This document shows positions 1 to 9,100 of a stretch of DNA of 64,000 nt, piece by piece. The position numbers and the translations under genes were made by a program. The first letter of the stretch is position 1. Each line of letters begins with the position of its first letter. The DNA is from DASYTH01 sp035762905 (GTDB taxonomy: Bacteria; Actinomycetota; Actinomycetes; Mycobacteriales; Pseudonocardiaceae). The notes beneath the pieces are model-generated. The model made no database searches. It was not told where the DNA came from and was given only the letters and a program-made list of their open reading frames with translations. Location: contig NZ_DASUCC010000097.1 of NCBI RefSeq assembly GCF_035762905.1, forward strand, positions 62,001 through 126,000, in the 5' to 3' direction.

Positions 1-819
1 TGCCCGCTGTGCCCGTCCCGGCCGGGCCGGGCCACCGAGATCCCCGCCGCGGACTACGAGGTGGCGGTGTTCGAGAACCGGTTCCCGGCGTTCGCCGGGC
101 AGCGCGGGCGGGCCGAGGTGGTGTGCTTCACCGCGGACCATGGCGCCTCGTTCGCCGAGCTGCCGCCGGAGCAGGCCGCGACGGTGGTGGCCGCGTGGGC
201 CGACCGCACCGCCGAGCTGTCCGCGCTGCCGCACGTGGCGCAGGTGTTCTGCTTCGAGAACTTCGGCGAGGAGATCGGGGTGACGCTGCACCACCCGCAC
301 GGTCAGATCTTCGGCTACCCGTTCGTCCCGCCGCGCACCCGGAAGATGCTCGACGCCGCGCGCCGGTACGCCGAGCGGGCCGGCCGGGACCTGTTCGCCG
401 ACGTGCTGGCCGCCGAGCGGGAGTCCGGCGAGCGGGTGGTGGCGGCCAACGAGCTGTGGACCGCGTTCGTGCCGGTGGCCGCGCGCTGGCCGTTCGAGGT
501 GCACCTGTTCCCGCACCGGAAGGTGCCCGACATCGCCGCGCTGACCGAGACCGAACGGGCCGCGTTCGTCGCCGTCTACCTGGACGTGCAGGGCCGGTTC
601 CGCAGCCTGTTCGACCGGCCGCTGCCGTACGTGGCGGCCTGGCACCAGGCGCCGGTGCGGGTCGACCGCGAGCTGGGCCACCTGCACCTGCAGCTGTTCT
701 CCAGTCGCCGGGCGGCGGACAAGCTGAAGTACCTGGCCGGCTCGGAGTCGGGGATGGACGCGTTCCTCAACGACGTGCGGCCGGAGCGGGCGGCCCGGAT
801 GCTCAGGGAAGCCGGCTGA
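1..819 (+). CDS. galT: Galactose-1-phosphate uridylyltransferase, 5' end cut by the window
   Basis: Leloir-pathway enzyme that exchanges galactose-1-phosphate for the glucose-1-phosphate part of UDP-glucose in the cytoplasm. The open frame enters from the left edge: the first codons read CPLCPS, the zinc-binding CxxC region of GalT, followed by TEIPAADYEVAVFENRFPAF. The GTG at 61 is therefore internal, not the start. The active-site motif HPHGQ is at 292-306, with the catalytic histidine between P and G. A C-terminal HLHLQLF-type segment binds metal in the family. Roughly the first 50-80 residues are missing. The stop overlaps the convergent htdX stop by 17 bp. galK is not visible and could lie to the left. 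Confidence 0.93.
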   Translation, partial: CPLCPSRPGRATEIPAADYEVAVFENRFPAFAGQRGRAEVVCFTADHGASFAELPPEQAATVVAAWADRTAELSALPHVAQVFCFENFGEEIGVTLHHPHGQIFGYPFVPPRTRKMLDAARRYAERAGRDLFADVLAAERESGERVVAANELWTAFVPVAARWPFEVHLFPHRKVPDIAALTETERAAFVAVYLDVQGRFRSLFDRPLPYVAAWHQAPVRVDRELGHLHLQLFSSRRAADKLKYLAGSESGMDAFLNDVRPERAARMLREAG

Positions 820-1687
820 GCTCCCCGGCCAGGTGGGGTCTGCCGGTCCGGGCGTCGAACACCTGGAAGGCGTGGCCGCTGCCGGTGGGCCGGGCGGTGA
901 AGCCGACCGTGGCCGGCAGCAGCACGGGCAGCTTGAACCGGACCTCGATCGTGCCCGCATCGGGCAGCCGGCCCTCGAACGCGGCCAGGCAGCGCGCCTT
1001 GGTCCACATGCCGTGCGCGATGGCCCGGCGGAACCCGAACGGCCGGGCGGTCAGCGGGTGCAGGTGGATCGGGTTGCGATCGCCGGAGACCTCGGCGTAG
1101 CGGCGGCCGGTGTCGGCGGGCACCCGCCAGACCGCGGTCGGCTCCGGCGCCGGGCCGGGCTCCGGCCGGGCGTCGCCGCCATCGCCGCTGCCGGCGCCCC
1201 GGCGCAGGTAGGTGCTCACCGCGGTGCAGACCGGCTCGTCGCCGGTGCACACCTCGGTGATCATGTCGAACTGCCGGCCCTTCGGGTGTGGCCGCAGGTC
1301 GGCCACCCGCACCCGGATGTCCAGCCGCTCGCCGGCGTGCAGCGGGCGGGTCCAGGTGATCCGGTTCGCCAGGTGCACCGAGCCGACCAACGGGAACGGG
1401 AACCCGGGGTCGGTCATCAGCTTGACCTGCAAGGGAAAGCTCAGGATCTGCGGGTAGGTCGGCGGCAGCTCGTCGCAGTGCCGCAACCCGCACACCCGGT
1501 CGTAGTCGGCCAGGTGGGCGCGGTCCACCGTCACCCCGGCCAGCCGGTAGCCGGTGTCCGGCAGCTCGCCGCCGCCGCGCCGGGTCAGACCGGTCAGCAC
1601 CGCCCTGCCGTACAGCGCGGCCAGGTTCGGCGCGGACCTGAGAGTGGTGATCAGCGGGTCCATTGGTTCGCTCGCAAGCTCGCTCAC
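803..1687 (-). CDS. htdX: MaoC-family (R)-hydroxyacyl thioester dehydratase, HtdX-like
   Basis: Hot-dog fold hydratase/dehydratase acting on (R)-3-hydroxyacyl thioesters in fatty-acid metabolism. The C-terminal half carries the MaoC catalytic signature YAEVSGDRNPIHLHP (Asp and His), followed by FRRAIAHGMWTKA. The N-terminal half resembles the second, degenerate hot-dog domain of double-hot-dog enzymes. Gene order htdX-fabG4 with a divergent fadA2 is the same as Rv0241c-Rv0242c-Rv0243 of M. tuberculosis. The GTG at 1687 overlaps the fabG4 stop by four bases (GTGA), which suggests translational coupling. An ATG at 1663 is an equally possible start, because the eight extra residues (VSELASEP) come from a low-information junction sequence. 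Confidence 0.88.
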   Translation of the reverse strand: MSELASEPMDPLITTLRSAPNLAALYGRAVLTGLTRRGGGELPDTGYRLAGVTVDRAHLADYDRVCGLRHCDELPPTYPQILSFPLQVKLMTDPGFPFPLVGSVHLANRITWTRPLHAGERLDIRVRVADLRPHPKGRQFDMITEVCTGDEPVCTAVSTYLRRGAGSGDGGDARPEPGPAPEPTAVWRVPADTGRRYAEVSGDRNPIHLHPLTARPFGFRRAIAHGMWTKARCLAAFEGRLPDAGTIEVRFKLPVLLPATVGFTARPTGSGHAFQVFDARTGRPHLAGELSRLP

Positions 1688-3024
1688 GCGCCCAGCAGGC
1701 TCTGGCCGCAGACCCGGACCACGTTGCCGTTGACCGCGCCGGAGGCCGGGTTGGCGAACCAGGCGACCGTCTCGGCCACGTCCACCGGCAACCCGCCCTG
1801 GGACAGGCTGTTCATCCGGCGGCCGGCCGCGCGGATCGGCAGCGGCACCGCGGCGGTCATGTTCGTCTCGATGAACCCGGGGGCGACCGCGTTGATCGTG
1901 GCGTCCCGTTGCGCCAACACCGGGGCGTAGCCGGCCACCATGCCGATCACCCCGGCCTTGGTGGTGGCGTAGTTGGTCTGCCCGGCGTTGCCGGCGATGC
2001 CGGCGATCGAGGACACCCCGACGATCCGGCCGCCGGGCCGGAGCAGGCCGGCGTCGAGCAACGCGTCGTTGATCACCGGCTGGCAGGTCAGGTTCACCGC
2101 GAGCACGGCGTCCCAGGTCTCTTCCGGCATGTTGGCGAGCTTGCGGTCCCGGGTGATTCCGGCGTTGTGCACGACGATGTCCACGCCGCCGTGCCGGGTG
2201 CGCAGGTAATCGGTCAGCCGGGCCGGTGCGTCGGCGGCGGTGATGTCCAGTTGCACGGCGGCGCCGCGGATCCGGTTGGCCACCTCGGCGAGCTCCGCGC
2301 CCTGGGCCGGAACGTCCAGCGCGACCACCCGGGCGCCGTCTCGGGCCAGCACCTCGGCGATGGCCGCACCGATGCCCCGGGAAGCGCCGGTGACCAGCGC
2401 GACCTTGCCACCCAGCGGGTGGTCCCAGTCCTCCGGTTCGGCGCCGCCGGTGCCGCCGTGCGTGCCGATCCGGATCACCTGGCCGCTGACGTAGGCCGAC
2501 TTGGCGGACAGCAGGAACCGCAGGGTGGACTCGATCGCCTGCTCGGCGCCCGGGACGACGTGCACCAACTGCACGGTGGCGCCGCGGCGCAGTTCCTTGC
2601 CGAGCGAGCGGGTGAAGCCCTCGAGGGCACGCTGGGCGATGGCCTCGGCGACGCTGGTGGCGGCGTCCGGCGGGGTGCCGAGCACGACGACCCGGCCGCA
2701 CGGACCGAGCCGGCGCAGCTCCGGCTTGAAGAAGGCGTGCAGCTCGCGCAGCCGGGTCGGGTCGGTGATGCCGGTGGCGTCGAACACCAGCGCGGCGGGT
2801 CGCTGGTCGTGCTCGGTCAGCAGGTCGATCCCGGCCGACTTGAGCGCGGCGCCGACCGGGTCGGTCAGCGACCCGCCCGGTGCGCCGCCGAACCGCGCGG
2901 GCCCGGGCAGCGGCGGCTCGCCCGGGCGGTACCGGCGCAGCGGTACGGGGTCGGGCAGGCCCAACCGGCGCACGACCGCCCGGCCGAGGCCGGTTCCGGC
3001 GAACTGCTGGTACCGGTCCGTCAT
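1684..3024 (-). CDS. fabG4: High-molecular-weight 3-oxoacyl thioester reductase (FabG4-like)
   Basis: Short-chain dehydrogenase that reduces 3-oxoacyl-ACP or -CoA to the (R)-3-hydroxyacyl form. At 446 residues it is far longer than the usual 245-residue FabG. The SDR domain begins near residue 206: cofactor loop TGASRGIG at 212-219, NAG at 287-289, and catalytic Ser near 338-339, Tyr352 and Lys356. The first 200 residues form a degenerate flavodoxin-like domain without a cofactor motif, as in mycobacterial FabG4. It is co-transcribed with htdX, which would supply the next step (dehydration). The ATG at 3024 lies 12 bp from the nearer palindromic site, so it is probably repressed by whatever binds there. 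Confidence 0.93.
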   Translation of the reverse strand: MTDRYQQFAGTGLGRAVVRRLGLPDPVPLRRYRPGEPPLPGPARFGGAPGGSLTDPVGAALKSAGIDLLTEHDQRPAALVFDATGITDPTRLRELHAFFKPELRRLGPCGRVVVLGTPPDAATSVAEAIAQRALEGFTRSLGKELRRGATVQLVHVVPGAEQAIESTLRFLLSAKSAYVSGQVIRIGTHGGTGGAEPEDWDHPLGGKVALVTGASRGIGAAIAEVLARDGARVVALDVPAQGAELAEVANRIRGAAVQLDITAADAPARLTDYLRTRHGGVDIVVHNAGITRDRKLANMPEETWDAVLAVNLTCQPVINDALLDAGLLRPGGRIVGVSSIAGIAGNAGQTNYATTKAGVIGMVAGYAPVLAQRDATINAVAPGFIETNMTAAVPLPIRAAGRRMNSLSQGGLPVDVAETVAWFANPASGAVNGNVVRVCGQSLLGA

Positions 3025-3035
3025 GTGATCCTCCC

Positions 3036-3063
3036 TACTCGCGAGTAATACTACTCACGAGTA
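3036..3063. promoter_or_regulatory. Tandem palindromic operator between fabG4 and fadA2
   Basis: TACTCGCGAGTA at 3036-3047 is a perfect 12-bp palindrome. TACTCACGAGTA at 3052-3063 is the same site with one change. Their centres are 16 bp apart and both sit in the 76-bp divergent intergenic region. Size and symmetry fit a TetR-family repressor binding as paired dimers and controlling both directions. The repressor gene is not in this window. The site is seen; the protein is inferred. Confidence 0.75.
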
Positions 3064-3100
3064 AAGTAAGAGCGCCAGCGACCTCAGGAGGTAAACGACG

Positions 3101-4381
3101 ATGGCGCCGACCCGGGTACGGAAGGTGGCGATCCTCGGGGGCAACCGGATCCCGTTCGCCCGGTCCAACGGTCCCTACGCCGCCGCGTCCAACCAGGACA
3201 TGTTCACCGCGGCGCTGAACGGACTGGTCAGCCGGTTCGGGCTGCAGGACGAGCGGCTCGGTGAGGTGGCCGCCGGGGCGGTGCTCAAGCACAGCCGGGA
3301 TTTCAACCTGGCCCGCGAGTGCGTGCTGGGCAGCCGGCTGTCCGCGCAGACCCCGGCCTACGACGTCCAGCAGGCCTGCGGCACCGGGCTGCAGGCGATC
3401 ATCCAGTCGGCGAACAAGATCGCCCTCGGGCAGCTCGACTCGGCGGTGGCCGGCGGCGTGGACACCACCAGCGACGCGCCGCTCGGGGTGAACGAGAACC
3501 TGCGCCGGATCCTGCTCGGCCTGAACAGCGCCCGATCACTCGGCGCCCGACTGCGCCTGCTCACCCGGCTGCGGCCCGGTCAGATCGTGCCGGACATCCC
3601 GCGCAACGCCGAGCCGCGCACCGGCCTGTCCATGGGCGAGCACGCCGCGATCACCGCAAGGGAATGGGGAATCGGCCGCGCCGAGCAGGACGAGCTGGCC
3701 GCCGCCAGCCACCAGAAGCTCGCCGCCGCCTACGACTCCGGGTTCTTCGACGACCTGGTCACCCCCTACCAGGGCCTGACCCGCGACCAGAACCTCCGCC
3801 CGGACTGCACCGCCGACAAGCTGGCCACGCTCCGCCCGGTCTTCGGCGGCCCAGCCGCGACGATGACCGCCGGCAACTCCACCCCGCTGTCCGACGGCGC
3901 CTCCGCCGTCCTGCTGTCCAGCGAGGCCTGGGCCCGGGCGCACCGCCTCCCGGTCCTGGCCTACCTGACTTTCACCGAAACCGCCGCCGTCGACTACGTC
4001 CACGGCGCCGAGGGCCTGCTCATGGCCCCCGCCTACGCCGTCCCGCGAATGCTCGCCCGCGCCGGCCTCGCCCTGCAGGACTTCGACTTCTACGAGATCC
4101 ACGAGGCGTTCGCCGCCCAGGTGCTGGCCACCCTGGCCGCCTGGGAGGACATCAACTTCGCCAAGCAACGGCTCGGCATCGATGAGCCGCTCGGCCCCAT
4201 CGACCGCGCCAAGCTCAACGTCAACGGCTCCTCCCTCGCCACCGGCCACCCCTTCGCCGCCACCGGCGCCCGCATCGTCGCCACCCTCGCCAAGCTCATC
4301 GACCGCAAGGGCTCCGGCCGCGGCCTGATCTCCATCTGCGCCGCAGGCGGCCAGGGCGTCACCGCGATCCTGGAGAAGTAA
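3101..4381 (+). CDS. fadA2: Acetyl-CoA C-acyltransferase (thiolase), FadA2-like
   Basis: Thiolase that cleaves 3-oxoacyl-CoA with CoA (or condenses acetyl-CoA units). Family residues are all present: nucleophile Cys93 in ACGTGLQA, His383 in ATGHPFAATG, and the second Cys413 in ICAAGGQG. The length (426) suits the slightly long FadA2/FadI branch. The ATG at 3101 has a strong AGGAGG about 8 bp upstream. It is divergent from fabG4-htdX across the tandem palindromes, so the three genes may be one regulon that carries out reduction, dehydration and thiolysis of fatty acyl chains. The direction (synthesis or degradation) cannot be read from the sequence. Confidence 0.94.
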   Translation: MAPTRVRKVAILGGNRIPFARSNGPYAAASNQDMFTAALNGLVSRFGLQDERLGEVAAGAVLKHSRDFNLARECVLGSRLSAQTPAYDVQQACGTGLQAIIQSANKIALGQLDSAVAGGVDTTSDAPLGVNENLRRILLGLNSARSLGARLRLLTRLRPGQIVPDIPRNAEPRTGLSMGEHAAITAREWGIGRAEQDELAAASHQKLAAAYDSGFFDDLVTPYQGLTRDQNLRPDCTADKLATLRPVFGGPAATMTAGNSTPLSDGASAVLLSSEAWARAHRLPVLAYLTFTETAAVDYVHGAEGLLMAPAYAVPRMLARAGLALQDFDFYEIHEAFAAQVLATLAAWEDINFAKQRLGIDEPLGPIDRAKLNVNGSSLATGHPFAATGARIVATLAKLIDRKGSGRGLISICAAGGQGVTAILEK

Positions 4382-4399
4382 CCGGGGATTGGCCCGGCG

Positions 4400-4411
4400 C
4401 GCGACACGCCG
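4400..4411 (+). promoter_or_regulatory. CGCGACACGCCG motif, WhiA-box-like
   Basis: This 12-mer contains GCGACAC, the core reported for the developmental regulator WhiA of Streptomyces. It lies about 55 bp upstream of the AAA ATPase start and 20 bp past the fadA2 stop. Identical 12-mers occur at 44046-44057 and 44071-44082 upstream of dnaB. Assignment to WhiA is inference. Confidence 0.4.
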
Positions 4412-4455
4412 TAGCGGTATCTGCGCCAATATCGGGTTCGCGCTAGAGAGCTGGA

Positions 4456-4461
4456 TACGGT
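4456..4461 (+). promoter_or_regulatory. -10-like hexamer of a leaderless promoter
   Basis: TACGGT ends 6 nt before the GTG at 4468 and there is no Shine-Dalgarno. This fits transcription starting at or next to the start codon, as for several other genes in the window. Confidence 0.5.
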
Positions 4462-4467
4462 GCGATC

Positions 4468-5661
4468 GTGGATCCGGTGCGTAATCCGTTCGCTCCCGGT
4501 GCTGGGCAACGGCCGCCCGAGTTGGCGGGGCGGGACCGGGAGCTGGATGCGTTCGACGTGGTGCTGGAGCGGGTGGCGCGGGGGCGGCCGGAGCGCAGCC
4601 TGGTGCTGACCGGGTTACGTGGGGTTGGCAAGACCGTGCTGCTCGGGGAGCTGCGGTCGATGGCGGTGCGGCGCGGGTGGGGGGCCGGGAAGATCGAGGC
4701 GCGGCCGGAGGCGGATCTGCGGCGGCCGCTGAGCGCGGCGTTGCACCGGGCGATCCGGGACCTGGCGGTGCAGCATCGGGCGCCGGAGCGGGTGGAGGCG
4801 GTGCTCGGGGTGCTGAAGGCGTTCGCGCTGCGGGCGACTCCGGCGGGCGCGAAGTTGCGGGAGCGGTGGCAGCCGGGGATCGACGTGCCGGCCTCGCAGG
4901 GGCGGGCGGACTCCGGGGACATCGAGATCGACCTGGTCGAGCTGCTCACCGACGTCGCGGAGTTGGCGCAGGACGTGGGTACCGGGGTGGCGGTGCTCAT
5001 CGACGAGTTGCAGGACGTGGGGCCGGAGGACGTCTCGGCGCTGTGCGCGGCCTGCCATGAACTGTCCCAGTCGGGTGCACCGCTGGTGGTGGTGGGCGCC
5101 GGGCTGCCGCACCTGCCGGCGGTGCTCTCGGCCAGCAAGTCCTACTCGGAGCGGCTGTTCCGGTACGTGCGGATCGACCGGCTGGACCGGGCGGACGCGG
5201 ACCTGGCCGTGCTCGCACCGGTGGCCAGGGAGAACGCCGGGATCACCCCGGGCGCGCTGGCCGCGCTGTTCGAGGCGTCCGGCGGCTATCCGTACTTCAT
5301 CCAGGCGTACGGGAAGGCGGCCTGGGATGCCGCGCCCGCGGACCCGATCACCGAGGAGGACGTGGCGGTCGCCGCTCCGGAGGCGGAGAGCGAGCTGGCG
5401 GTCGGGTTCTTCGGCTCGCGCTACGAGCGGGCCACGCCGTCCGAGCGGGAGTACCTGCGGGCGATGGCGGAGATGACCGAGGGCAAGGGGGACAGCGCGG
5501 GCACCTCGGACATCGCGGTCTACCTGGGCCGCAAGCCGTCCTCGCTGTCCCCGGCCCGGGACAGTCTGATCAAGAAGGGGCTCATCTACTCGGCCGAACG
5601 CGGCCGGATCGCCTTCACCGTGCCGCACTTCGGCCGGTACCTGCTCGGCATGGACGAGTAG
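4468..5661 (+). CDS. AAA ATPase with C-terminal winged-helix region
   Basis: A 397-residue P-loop ATPase of a type common in actinobacteria and usually annotated only as ATP-binding protein (STAND/Orc1-like AAA). Walker A is GLRGVGKT at 49-56 and Walker B is VAVLIDE at 174-180. The last 80 residues look like a winged helix (a helix-rich stretch ending in DIAVYLGRKPSSLSPARDSL), so DNA or protein docking is likely. No toxin or partner gene is adjacent. Leu50 in Walker A is a TTA codon within GGG-TTA-CGT-GGG-GTT, unusual for this genome. The GTG start is chosen because of the -10-like TACGGT just upstream. The exact function is not known. Confidence 0.85.
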   Translation: MDPVRNPFAPGAGQRPPELAGRDRELDAFDVVLERVARGRPERSLVLTGLRGVGKTVLLGELRSMAVRRGWGAGKIEARPEADLRRPLSAALHRAIRDLAVQHRAPERVEAVLGVLKAFALRATPAGAKLRERWQPGIDVPASQGRADSGDIEIDLVELLTDVAELAQDVGTGVAVLIDELQDVGPEDVSALCAACHELSQSGAPLVVVGAGLPHLPAVLSASKSYSERLFRYVRIDRLDRADADLAVLAPVARENAGITPGALAALFEASGGYPYFIQAYGKAAWDAAPADPITEEDVAVAAPEAESELAVGFFGSRYERATPSEREYLRAMAEMTEGKGDSAGTSDIAVYLGRKPSSLSPARDSLIKKGLIYSAERGRIAFTVPHFGRYLLGMDE

Positions 5662-5813
5662 CGCTCTCTGCGGCTGTCTAGCGCAAGTCGTAGAAAGCTC
5701 TAGACACACCTAGCGCCGATGATTGTCCGGACTGTGCGGGAATTCACCGGAGGATCGTCGGCGTTGATACTGGATGGCGGAGCATAATGGATCCGGAGAG
5801 AGGTGAAGGAACG

Positions 5814-5948
5814 ATGAACATTGCCGCGAAGCTGCGCGCCGCCCGTAACCGGCGCGCCGTCAACCGGGCAATCAGCCGGGCGGCCACGCCGGCCATGCGC
5901 AACGAACTGATCGTGATCGCGCAGAGCCAGGCCGACCGCCTTCGCTGA
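5814..5948 (+). CDS. Small basic protein, 44 residues
   Basis: Starts MNIAAKLRAARNRRAVNRAI and continues with a short amphipathic helix ending AQSQADRLR. It is basic in the first half, with no membrane segment or cysteine. The ATG follows a good ribosome binding site (GAGAGGTGAAGGA). A GC-rich hairpin lies 30 bp past the stop. The codons are typical of the genome, which supports translation. The function is not known. The helix-rich basic character would suit a nucleic-acid or ribosome-associated peptide, but this is speculation. Confidence 0.65.
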   Translation: MNIAAKLRAARNRRAVNRAISRAATPAMRNELIVIAQSQADRLR

Positions 5949-5960
5949 CCCCCTATCGAG

Positions 5961-5976
5961 TGTGAGCTAGCGCACA
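5961..5976. promoter_or_regulatory. CRP/GlxR-like palindrome upstream of the mannosidase
   Basis: TGTGAGCTAGCGCACA matches the actinobacterial Crp/GlxR consensus TGTGANNTANNTCACA at 11 of its 12 fixed positions and is itself a near-perfect palindrome. It is about 147 bp upstream of the GH38 gene and just past the 44-residue gene. Catabolite control of the mannosidase operon is a plausible inference. Confidence 0.5.
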
Positions 5977-5978
5977 AT

Positions 5979-6003
5979 CTGCCGCTGTGTAACACGGCGG
6001 CAG
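5979..6003. terminator. Hairpin after the 44-residue gene
   Basis: CTGCCGCTGTGT (5979-5990) pairs with ACACGGCGGCAG (5992-6003) with one G-T pair. In RNA the loop would open to about five nucleotides. No T-run follows, which is usual for actinobacterial terminators. It sits between the small gene and the GH38 gene and could also be an RNA leader element. Confidence 0.45.
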
Positions 6004-6122
6004 GTGGTCGCGATGTTCCGGTTGACCCCGTAGTGCTGGCGGACCCCCGACCTGGCAGCAGTACGGGGTTTCTCCATGTCCGGGGGCTTGTGCGGGGGTG
6101 ATTCACCGACCAAGGTCGGTCC

Positions 6123-9100
6123 ATGCCCGACGCCGTCACCGCCGAGTCCACCGAACTGTTCACCGGCGACGAATCCGCCCCGCTGCAAGTCGTCCGGGTG
6201 ACCACCACCGCCCGCGCGGGCGGCTTCCGGGCGTTCGTCGAGGGACCGGAGCTGTCCACTCCGGCCGCCGTCGAGTCCACCGTCGAGGCCGACGGCCCGG
6301 TCAGCATCGAGATCCCGGTGGACACCCGCGGCGCCCCGCCGGGTGCCACGCGCAGCGCCCGTGCGGTCGTCGAGACCGGCGGCGAGCGCCGGGAGATCGA
6401 CTTCGACCTGGTGGTCGCCGAGCCCGGCTGGACCATGCACATGGTCAGTCACTTCCATTACGACCCGGTCTGGTGGAACACCCAGGCCGCCTACACGGTC
6501 GCCTGGGACCGGCTGGACTTTCCCGGCTCGCCGCGTGGCGCGCGCCAGCTCGCCGGCTTCGACCTGGTGCGGGCCCACCTCGACATCGCGCTCGCCGAGC
6601 CGGAGTACCGGTTCGTGCTGGCCGAGGTGGACTACCTCAAGCCGTACTGGGACGCGCACCCGGAGGACCGCGCGGTGCTGCGCCGGCTGCTCGCCGAGGG
6701 CCGGGTGGAGATCATGGGCGGGGCCTACAACGAGCCGAACACGAACCTCACCAACCCGGAGACCACGATCCGGAACTTCGTGCACGGCATGGGTTTCCAG
6801 CGCGACGTGCTGGGCGCCGACCCGCGCACCTCCTGGCAGCTCGACGTGTTCGGGCACGACCCGGCGTTCCCCGGGTTCGCCGCCGATGCCGGGCTGACCT
6901 CCAGCTCCTGGGCGCGCGGGCCGTTCCACCAGTGGGGTCCGATGGAGCGCACCGAGGCCGGCAAGGGCGACCCGCGGCGGATGCAGTTCGCCAGCGAGTT
7001 CGAGTGGATCTCCCCGTCCGGCCGCGGGCTGCTCACCGCGTACATGACCGACCACTACGGCGCCGGCTGGGTGCTCGACTCGGCGCCGACCCTGCACGCC
7101 GCCGAGGCGGCCGCCTTCCAGGTTTTCACCGGGCTCAAGCCGGTGGCGAGCACCCGCAACGTGCTGCTGCCGGTCGGCGGCGACTACACCCCGCCGAACA
7201 AGTGGATCACCCAGATCCATCGGGACTGGAACGCCCGCTACACCTGGCCCCGGTTCGTCTGCGCGCTGCCCCGGGACTTCTTCGCCGCCGTGCGGGCCGA
7301 GCTGGACGCCCGCGGCGAGGCGCCGACCCCGCAGACCCGGGACATGAACCCGATCTACACCGGCAAGGACGTCTCGTTCATCGACACCAAGCAGGCGCAG
7401 CGGGCGGCCGAGTTCGCGCTGCTCGAGGCCGAGCCGTTCGCGGTGTTCGCGAACCTGCTTGCCGGCGCCAGGTATCCGGACGCGGCCCTGGCCAAGGCCT
7501 GGGTGCAGCTCGCCTACGGAGCGCACCACGACGGGATCACCGGCTCCGAGTCCGACCAGGTCTACCTCGACCTGCTCACCGGCTGGCGGGACGCGCACGA
7601 CCTGGCCACCGGGGTGCGCGCGGCGGCCTTGACCGTGCTGTCCGGCCTGGTGGAGTGCGCCGGCGAGGGCACCCCGGTGGTGGTGTGGAACCCGCTGACC
7701 CACGAGCGCACCGACGTGGTGACCGTGCGGCTGGCGGACTCGCCCGGCACCGGTGTCAGCGTGCTCGACGAGGCCGGCACCGAGCTGCCCGCGCTGGTCG
7801 AGCACGGTGGCCACACGGTGACCTTCCTGGCCTACGACGTACCGCCGATGGGCTGGCGCACCTTCCGGGTGCTGCCGGCGGACCGGGACGACCAGGGCTG
7901 GACCCACGCCAGCGGGGTGACCGCGGCCAACGACACCTACCTGGTGGCCCTGGAACCGAGCCGCGGCGGCGGGGTGACCAGCCTGGTCGAGCGGGCCACC
8001 GGGCGGGAGCTGATCACCGACGGCCGGCTGGGCAACGAGCTGGCGGTGTACGAGGAGTACCCGCAGCATCCGAGGTTCGGCGAGGGACCGTGGCACCTGC
8101 TGCCCAAGGGGCCGGTCAGCACCTCCGGCCGGGCCAGGGCCACGGTGGACAAGCTGGCCAGTCCGGCCGGTGAGCGGCTGGTGGTGCGCGGGACGGTCGG
8201 ACCGGTGCGCTACACCCAGACGATCACGTTGTGGCACGGCGTGTCCCGGGTGGACTGTGTGACCACGGTGGACGAGTTCACCGGGTCCGACCAGCTGCTC
8301 CGGGTGCGCTGGCCGTGCGAGGTGCCCGGCGCGCTGCCGGTCAGCGAGGTGGGCAACGCCGTGGTGGGCCGCGGGTTCGGCCTGATCGACGTGGACTCCG
8401 CGGAGCACCCGTGGACGCTGGACAACCCGGCGCACACCTGGTTCGGGCTCTCCGCGCCCGCGGCGCTGCGGCTGGCCGGCGGGGCGCTGCGGCCGGTCGG
8501 GGTGGCCGAGATCATCGTGCCGAGCACCGCCTCGGCCGCGCCGCTGGCCCGCGAGCTCGCGGTGGCGCTGGCCCGGTCCGGGGTGACCGCGACGGTGAGC
8601 ACGGCCGACGGCTCCCGGTACGGCGACCTTGGGGTGGACTCGAACCTGCCGGACGTGCGGATCGCGATCGGCGGCCGGGACGACAACCCGTTCATCGCCG
8701 AACTGCTGGACCGGGCCGGTCTCGACGAGCAGCCCGGCGCGCTGCGCTGGGTGCCGCCGGACAAGCCGCTGGCCGAGGTGTGGCGGCCGAGCGCGGACCT
8801 GCGCGACGCCAGGGCGCTCGGGGTGCTGGTGGTCCCGGCCGCGGCGGTCGGGCCGGTCGTTGCGGATCTGGCCGACCACGTGATCGAGGTCGGCGGCGGT
8901 GATCCGGGCCAGGACGGCTACGCGGGCCGGACCGTCGCGCTGCTCAACCGGGGCATGCCGGGGTTCGCGGTGGACTCGTCCGGCACGCTGCATGCCTCGC
9001 TGATGCGCTCGTGCACCGGTTGGCCGTCGGGGGTGTGGATCGATCCGCCCCGGCGCACCGCGCCGGACGGCTCGAACTTCCAGCTCCAGCACTGGACCCA

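Noticed and set aside
803..2701. A 632-codon minus-strand frame that would join htdX to upstream sequence
   Set aside because: Only the last 295 codons encode MaoC sequence; the rest is the fabG4 gene read in another frame.
5949..6122. tRNA or small structured RNA in the gap before the mannosidase
   Set aside because: The hairpin there has no cloverleaf, no T-loop GTTCRA and no anticodon stem; it fits a terminator better.
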